From positions 129,106,580 through 129,170,579 of the forward strand of contig NC_080542.1 of NCBI RefSeq assembly GCF_028640845.1: a stretch of 64,000 bases of DNA, read 5' to 3'. This DNA comes from Ahaetulla prasina (taxonomy: Eukaryota > Chordata > Lepidosauria > Squamata > Colubridae). The notes beneath the pieces were generated by a model that saw only the letters and a program-made list of their open reading frames with translations, had not been told where the DNA came from and did not search any database. The position numbers and the translations under genes were made by a program. Below are positions 57,888 through 64,000 of the stretch, piece after piece (within the stretch, counting starts at the first letter, position 1; every line of letters begins with the position of its first letter).

Positions 57888-58547
57888 CTTCTATAAAATT
57901 ATATATTTATTTATTTCCAACTTAATATTCACTTTAAATCTTCTTAACCTCTAAAAAACACAGTCTTTTAAAGCAGTATTTAAAAATCTCCCCTAGATTC
58001 TATCAGCAGGCAGCAAAGAGTTAAAGAGTAAAGCAGCAAGTAACATGCAAATTACCAACTGCAGACGGAACGCTGAAAGTATCGCTTTCGCTTTCCACTC
58101 GTTAACTTGTTAACAATTCGCCTCCATTTTTTTACTGTTTTCAAGCTTGTTACAAAGTATCGGGGAATCGGCTTGGCTACTTGCATAAAGTTCTCCCACT
58201 TTCGTTCTGTCCGGTATATTCCTTTATTGTCCAAAATAAATCTCGGCGTTTGGTCGTGGTGATTGGTTCCGCCAAAGCAGAAGAATCCTCGGATCTGGAG
58301 CACTTCGGGTTACTGGAGGGAACTTAACCCTTCAAACCCCTTTTTTCTCAGGGGCTTTAGGGAAATTCAACCTCTGCCCTCAGCTCACCACCTTCTCCTT
58401 CTCCCGAAGAGGGGGTTTTCCGAACCGCTGGACAGCAGATTTAAGCTGTCCTAGCGATTCCACATAATCCAGAGGTTGGTGATCGTAAAGATCACCGCCA
58501 TCACCTATGGTGCCAAACTGGAAGTCTCTCTGTAATACAAATCTCTT

Positions 58548-59845
58548 GATGAGTCTCTTGATGTGAGGAGCAGAAAGAACACAATTTCTCTATTTATAGG
58601 TAGAAAAGAAGACACTGAATTGGTGAGAAAGATTTTAAGCTGAGAAATAAAACCAAATTTAAGTCCTACACACTGCGTGTTGGATCATATGCTGTCAAAT
58701 ACTCTGAGAAAGCATAATTAGGTAAATCAAAAATAATGTGATTCAGGGATTTAATCACCGAGAAATAAATGCAGAACAAAACAAAACAGTATCTGCTGGG
58801 TTTGCTCTTTCATTTAGTGGAATTTTTTTTTTGGAGACTGTGCATATCTTTGAGGCTGCTATTTGAAAAGAACAATATCTCTGTTCATCAGGAATTAAAA
58901 TACCAAGCACAAATTTGCATAACACAGCTCACTATCCAATTGTATACCTATTTAAGTTTAATGTTGGGAAAGCACCCATAGAATGACTTCTGTCTCTGAG
59001 CAGAATGGCAAACTTGGTCTGTTCCACATTTTTTCATGGCTATTTAGGTGGGTTTTAACTTCCTACAGCAGTATGCCAGCTTCATATTTATTTCTTAATT
59101 AAAATGAAGCTTTTAAAAAGTCATATGGGGCAAGGATCCTAGTGGTCATCAAAGAACTTTTCTGGAGAACACTGCTGCCCTCTCATTCATATAGTCATTG
59201 TGTCTATCTACCATAACTAGAAGGCAGCTCATATTCCATGTCTTATTTTTGAAATTGCCTAAGACTTCTTGGGTTGCATCTGCAAATTCAGCACAATAAC
59301 TGTCTGATAACTACAACAGAAGCACATTGGATGGAAGATATTGCATGGTCTGATGATTATGCATTCCTTTTATTGATCAGCTGTTGAAAGACAGAGGCTG
59401 CCCACATCCTGTGTTGGGTAATCAGCTCCACAGCTTTTATCTCCAAAGACGCCATAATGTCTGTCACTCCTGAGAACTTGAGTTCCTAACAGCTGTCTGG
59501 TGGCTCAAATTAAGTAAAACTGACAAGGTGGTAGGTTGCAGGCTTGTTTATGATGCCAAGAGTCCCAGGCTGTCAGCATTCTCACCCAAAGATAATATAT
59601 TATCACAGAATTCCAGGCTGTTGCTGCCACCTTCCCTATCATATTTACTTTGGAATAGGAATTTTTTTTACTGATTATTTGTTGAACTGATAAATCCATA
59701 ATAATCTTTATGGAATGAGTAAGGCTGAAATCCATTATCTTTCTATCTATGGGGAGTTAGCCTCACAAAGTTCAGTTGAAATTTCAGGTGAATAGATTTT
59801 TAGAGAATCACCTGAATTGGTTTCCAACACAAGCATCTTAAGTTA
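58548..59845. other. No recognised feature
   Basis: AT-rich; no gene or repeat recognised. Confidence 0.5.
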
Positions 59846-60107
59846 GGGGCCGGGATAGCTCAGGCAATAGAGAAGCCTGTTATTAGAACACAAAGCCTGC
59901 AATTACTGCAGGTTCGAGCCCGGCCCAAGGTTGACTCAGCCTTCCACCCTTTATAAGGTAGGTAAAATGAGGACCCAGATTGTTGGGGGGGCAATAAGTT
60001 GACTTTGTAAAAAAATATACAAATAGAATGAGACTATTGCCTTATACATTGTAAGCCACCCTGAGTCTTCGGAGAAGGGCGGGGTATAAATGTAAACCAA
60101 AAAAAAA
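59846..60107 (+). mobile_element. tRNA-headed SINE with L2-like tail
   Basis: Head ccgggatagctcaggcaata with box B-like ggttcgagcccgg, body ttgactcagccttccaccc to tgaggacccagattgttgg, and 3' hairpin ccaccct / agggcgg (60056-60082) with ttcgg. Short duplication aagtta (59840-59845 and 60108-60113). Confidence 0.85.
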
Positions 60108-60546
60108 AAGTTACCATCGGATCTTCATCATATGTTCATAATCCATTTACCTTTTGGCAGGGAGTATGGCTGAAGTAATTCAGACTGCTCAGGTAATTTT
60201 TCCAAACTGAAGTTTGAAATTGTGTAAATCATGGTTTTGAACCTGTTTAGATATTTACCACCTATCAACACTTGAAATATCTGACATTATTTTTCACGTT
60301 GAAGATAAATTATTTTATAAATTGCAATTTGAATTCATTTCCCCAACAACTGCCAAATCCTTGCACACAAAACAGTATATTTTGAATTTTAAAACAGGTC
60401 TGTATTTTCAAGGCCTGGAGTACGATAATAAATTTTGAAAGCCTTAGGGAGGCTCCTATAGCCTGCCAAACATTGCTACCAAATTGTAATGTTGAATGTA
60501 GTAAATGAGGGCATGGAGTAATCCTATGAACCCTACTGAATTAAAG
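60108..60546. other. No recognised feature
   Basis: AT-rich. Confidence 0.5.
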
Positions 60547-60630
60547 CAGGGGTGGACAATTAATTTTCCCAAGGGGCCACATGAGAAACTGGAATTTTTG
60601 TGAAGAGCTGAATCAATAGACCTTCAGTTG
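60547..60630. mobile_element. hAT (Charlie)-like terminal fragment
   Basis: caggggtggacaattaatttt then ggggccacatgagaaactgg, a terminus style common in vertebrate hAT elements. Only one end is recognised. Confidence 0.6.
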
Positions 60631-60896
60631 ACTTAAGGGTATGGTAGACCTTATTGGTCAGAAGTACATATGAAAAAGTTAGGTGCCTTAGTATATTACA
60701 ATCTGCATATGCCAACAATGTGACGCAACTGTTAAAAAAAAACCAAATGTAAGCCTAGGCTACATAAACATAAGTATAGTATGAAACTTAAGAGAAGTAG
60801 TAGAAAGTAGTAAAGAAGTATAGTAAGTGAAACTTAAGTAGAACTAGTCTGTATTGGTGAACTCCAAAGTATTACACCCAGTTCCCAGTGCTATAA

Positions 60897-61020
60897 TTTA
60901 GAAAGGACACTACCCTGATAATAAGCCCAATCGGGCTTTTGAGAGCATTGCAATAAGACCAAATGCTTATTGCAGGGTTCAGAAAAATAAGACAGGGTCT
61001 TATTTTTTGGGAAACATGGT
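60897..61020. repeat. Short MITE-like repeat ('aataagacaggg' type)
   Basis: aataagcccaatcgggctttt and aataagacagggtcttatttt, each self-complementary, end at gggaaacatgg. Recalled as a widespread non-autonomous DNA repeat in reptiles and birds. Confidence 0.55.
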
Positions 61021-61083
61021 AACAAACTTGAATTTGTTCAGAGAAAAGTAATCGTGATAATAAAGGATGTGGAAAAAAGAATA

Positions 61084-61438
61084 AAAAGGTAAAGGTTCCC
61101 TCACACATATGTGCTAATCGTTCCTGACTCTAGGTGCTAGGTGCTCATCTCCGTTTCAAAGCCAAAGAGCCAGTGCTGTCCAAAGACATCTCCGTGATCA
61201 TGTGGCCAGTGTGATTAGATGCCTAATTAGATGCCTACCGAACGCTGTTACCTTCCCATCAAAGGTGGTTCCTATTTTTCTACTTGCATTTTTTACATGC
61301 TTTCGAACTGCTAGGTTGGCAGAAGCTGGGACAAGTAATGGGAGCTCTCCCTGTTATGTGGCACTAGGCATTTGAACCACTGAACTGCCAACCTTTTGAT
61401 TGACAAGCTCAACATCTTAGCCACTGAGCCACCACGTC
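61084..61438 (-). mobile_element. Sauria-type SINE
   Basis: Minus-strand copy with ggtggctcagtggctaagat head, cttctgccaacctagcag and BovB-like gagtcaggaacgat end. A near-duplication tggaaaaaagaata / tggaaaaaggaata flanks it (near 61070 and 61440). It holds a small internal duplication (gatgcctaattagatgccta). Confidence 0.85.
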
Positions 61439-63194
61439 CCTGGAAAAAGGAATATATGCTTCCAAATGTGGAGTATGCTTAACTTAGCAAAAGGCATATC
61501 TGAGGAGACTCAGGTGCCTTTTTCAAGTAGGCTGTTATGTAGAAGAGAGCACAGAAATTACCAGAATTGTTTCAGAAGACAGGTATAAAACAACGGATGA
61601 CAGGAACAAGGAAGTAGATATTGGCAGGACTTCAGGATAAATTTCCTATGATAAGACCACTGTTTTTTTCTTCAGTGGAATTGTGTAAAAAAGGCCTTCT
61701 GCTAGGAATGGTGTATCATTGGATTCCTGCATTGGGCAAGGGACTGAATTAGTACTCGATAAAAGAGCTGGAACCCAACCAGGCAACTTGGAGAAGTGGG
61801 GGAGTCTGTTTATACAGGCTTCACTAAGGGAATTCTCAGCACTTCCTCTGCAGACTTTTCTTTGTTGTCGTGTTCTGGTATCTACCATCTTCCTCCACTT
61901 TCTCTCCCCCTGCACTCTCTTTAAGTTTAGCTAGCTTGCACGCACTTACAATCAGGAGCTATGGTTTATTTACAAGGAGGCTGGTGTTTTCTCTTCACCG
62001 AACATACCTTCTTTTAGGTTGACTTCCATTGGAGACTCACTTCATCATTTCCTTTGTTGTAATTTTTGAAAACAATAGCTGGGTTCTAGCTGCTACTGAA
62101 TAATTAACCCATTGTTGTATCAACGCCGTTGTTATCCGGGCATGGTTCGAATGGAAACAAGGCAAGGTATACTAATGCTAGAATTGTACTTTTCAACTGT
62201 GGAAAGGCTGACTGATTGCGTGAAGCTGCCCATCAGGTGTGAATGCATCCTGTCATACAGAGTATAATAAGTGTGAAAACCAGAAGATTTAACAACATAA
62301 GAACATAGGCACAACCCGCCACTCTCAGAGCTTAAAAATAAATCCATCTGTTCTGTTTGCCTTCTAAGAGATGAAAGAATTATATGCAGTTTCAAATACA
62401 GATGCTTTACATGTTTCTCTGTAGTTGGAATGAAGATGTTAGTTTAATCAGAGTCTGTATTGAGCAGTACCACCCCCAAGCTACATATTCTGCTCTCTTA
62501 CCTTAATGGATTGAAAATCTGCGATGTTAATTTGGAAGGCTCTGTTATAAATACATCTGATTAATGCGTGGCCTGTATATTTTCTTGGTTTGCAGGTGTT
62601 GTTTTCAAGTTGTCTTTATTATCATCAAGTACAGTATAATGAGCTATAATTAGCAGTTGTAATTCCATTAGTACTAATATTGATGAATTTGACTAACAGT
62701 TTTTTTCAGTTCCACAAAATAGTAGACCATAACAGATTTCCTGTGTTTACAGGCATACATGAACATCAGTGTATCCAATGCCTGAAGGTCCTCTAGGAGA
62801 AAATTAAAGTGAATGTAGCAGATTTGTTCACTGTAAATTGCTATAGGGGGAATATCTGCTCCTGAATGAGAAACAATTAGTTCAGTCTGAATATAAGTGC
62901 ATTCCTTATGTATGGACATAAGAAGGAAAATATTCATGTTGCAAATTGAAAGAGCAACTTGATACATCTTCTAAAACTGTGATAGCAAATCTGCTTTAAC
63001 ATGCTGTCAAAAATGACATACCGTAGTGTTTTGGGTGATACACCCGTGCCTCACAACTATTCTCAAAAGCATATCCCATTCTTAGCGAAATCACATATTA
63101 GCTTGAAATGCCTCTGATCTATCAGTAAATTCAAATAAAGAGAAACAATTTAAACCTTTGACACTGGGACTGCAATTGATCAAATGTGCCTCTC
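61439..63194. other. No recognised gene or repeat
   Basis: Single-copy-looking sequence; small frames only. Confidence 0.5.
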
Positions 63195-63345
63195 TAGAAT
63201 AGAATTTTTTATTGGTCAAATGTGATTGGACACCCAAGGAATTTGTCTTGGTGCATATGCTCTCAGTGTACATAAAAGAAAAGATATGTTCATCAAGAAT
63301 TCCAAGGTACAACACTTAATGATAGTCATAGGGTACAAATAAGCA
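63195..63345 (-). mobile_element. Rex1-like LINE 3' end
   Basis: Minus strand: gatgaacatatcttttctt, tccaatcacatttgacc and an ATTCT tail. The same 3' end as 31742-32240. Confidence 0.85.
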
Positions 63346-63919
63346 ATCAGGAAATTGGGAATTGGGAAATTAGGAAGTCAGCAGACACTGTTAAACAAAC
63401 ATAAAACAGAAATGGGAATAAGGGAAATCTCCTTATTACAACACTGCATCCCAATAGTATATCCCTCATAAAATTCCACACCAAGGAAGAGATTTATACA
63501 CATAAGGTGTCACACTCCACAGAACTAGAAACAGACCTTTCTCTCTTGGATGTCAAATATCCTCAGGTAGGAACATCTCAATTTACAATTCCAACATATT
63601 TTATACCATAGCCCACTACTTCGTGATCAAAGACCATTGTCACTATAAGTACTCCCATCCTTAGCTTCCTAATCTTTTAACTACTTTCGAAAGCTGAATT
63701 ATGTGTTTGTTTTGCTGTTGAATAAATTTCATTTCCTCTTCAGGCAGGTGTTCTGTGTTCATTTACCCAGCTGCAGAACAGACTAGAATTTTCTTCTAAC
63801 AATGTAAACAATTGTGATGGTGGTGGCAATTTGCCAGTTGTATCAAGTTAGATACTTTCTGATTTTTTTGACATGTTGAACACCAAAAGGTTCGCCATTA
63901 CTATCCTAGACCATATACA
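63346..63919. other. No recognised feature
   Basis: AT-rich. Confidence 0.5.
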
Positions 63920-64000
63920 CAGTGGTGGGATTCAAGTAGTTTAACAACCGGTTCTCTGCCCTAATGATTTCTTCCAACAACCAGTTTGCCAAACTGCTCA
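63920..64000. mobile_element. hAT-like MITE cut by window end
   Basis: cagtggtgggattcaagtag then ttaacaaccggttctctgcc, near-identical to the first 80 bp of 32656-32792. Confidence 0.85.

Larger units (their letters stand above)
55657..58529 (-). mobile_element. L1-derived element, ORF1 kept, ORF2 internally deleted
   Basis: The duplication ctgtaatacaaatctctt (18 bp) is perfect at 55639-55656 and 58530-58547. On the minus strand, the 5' start gacttccagtttggcacc corresponds to the start of the element at 42161. The order is 5' UTR (58529-57888), ORF1 (57887-about 56740), ORF2 remnant (about 56760-56254), G-rich 3' UTR and A tail (T run at 55655-55667). About 3 kb of ORF2 (most of the endonuclease, all the RT) is missing. 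Confidence 0.9.

Overview
The window is vertebrate, almost certainly squamate and most likely snake, intergenic or intronic DNA. I found no host protein-coding exon, rRNA, functional tRNA or CRISPR array. The evidence for a squamate is the repeat mix: Sauria-type SINEs (tRNA-like head, BovB-like 3' end), an RTE-BovB LINE, CR1 LINEs whose 3' ends run into (GAATA)n repeats, a Rex1/Babar LINE, an L2-like LINE family, L1 copies, and many short hAT-like elements with 8-bp target duplications. The CR1 plus (GAATA)n tails and several repeat families point to a snake. This is recall of repeat families, not a database search. Clade names are from motif recognition and are given with matching confidence.

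Layout: 1-2765 holds an L2-like LINE (711-2673, long RT reading frame) inserted in a hAT-like relic. 2766-3262 is a Sauria SINE carrying a 161-bp hAT-like element. 3340-5256 is an about 870-bp tandem duplication with embedded CT and TATC simple repeats. 6922-12337 holds a hAT-like MITE, a CR1 nested in an oppositely oriented CR1, a palindromic repeat, a second CR1 and a MITE-like element. 13913-16064 is a BovB inserted in a MITE-like repeat and itself split by a CR1-like LINE. 16573-25665 is a deep nest: a CR1-like LINE hosting an L2 copy, which hosts both an L1 fragment and a nearly full-length second L2, plus a long-palindrome hAT-like element. 26589-29897 is a nearly full-length Rex1-like LINE. 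31380-33022 is two nested DNA-transposon relics. 34776-36507 is a SINE split by an L2. 37022-37820 is a MITE-like repeat split by a hAT-like element. 39670-40760 is a decayed LINE C-terminus split by a Sauria SINE. 41312-42111 is an L2 3' end seeding a microsatellite.

The most unusual objects are two L1-derived insertions, 42161-45215 and 55657-58529 (opposite strands). Both keep the presumed L1 5' end, an ORF1-like coding region, a G-rich 3' UTR and an A tail, and both are bounded by perfect 17- to 18-bp target duplications. The first has no recognisable ORF2; in the second the start of ORF2 is joined out of frame to its last part. They resemble the half-L1 (HAL1) elements known from mammals and would need ORF2 protein supplied in trans.

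The other recurrent theme is an RNA hairpin. All five L2-like 3' ends, and two SINEs, carry the same GC-rich stem, in most copies closed by a TTCG loop, which suggests the SINEs borrow the L2 reverse transcriptase. No element here looks intact enough to be autonomous. The window records successive insertions whose relative order can be read from nesting and target duplications.
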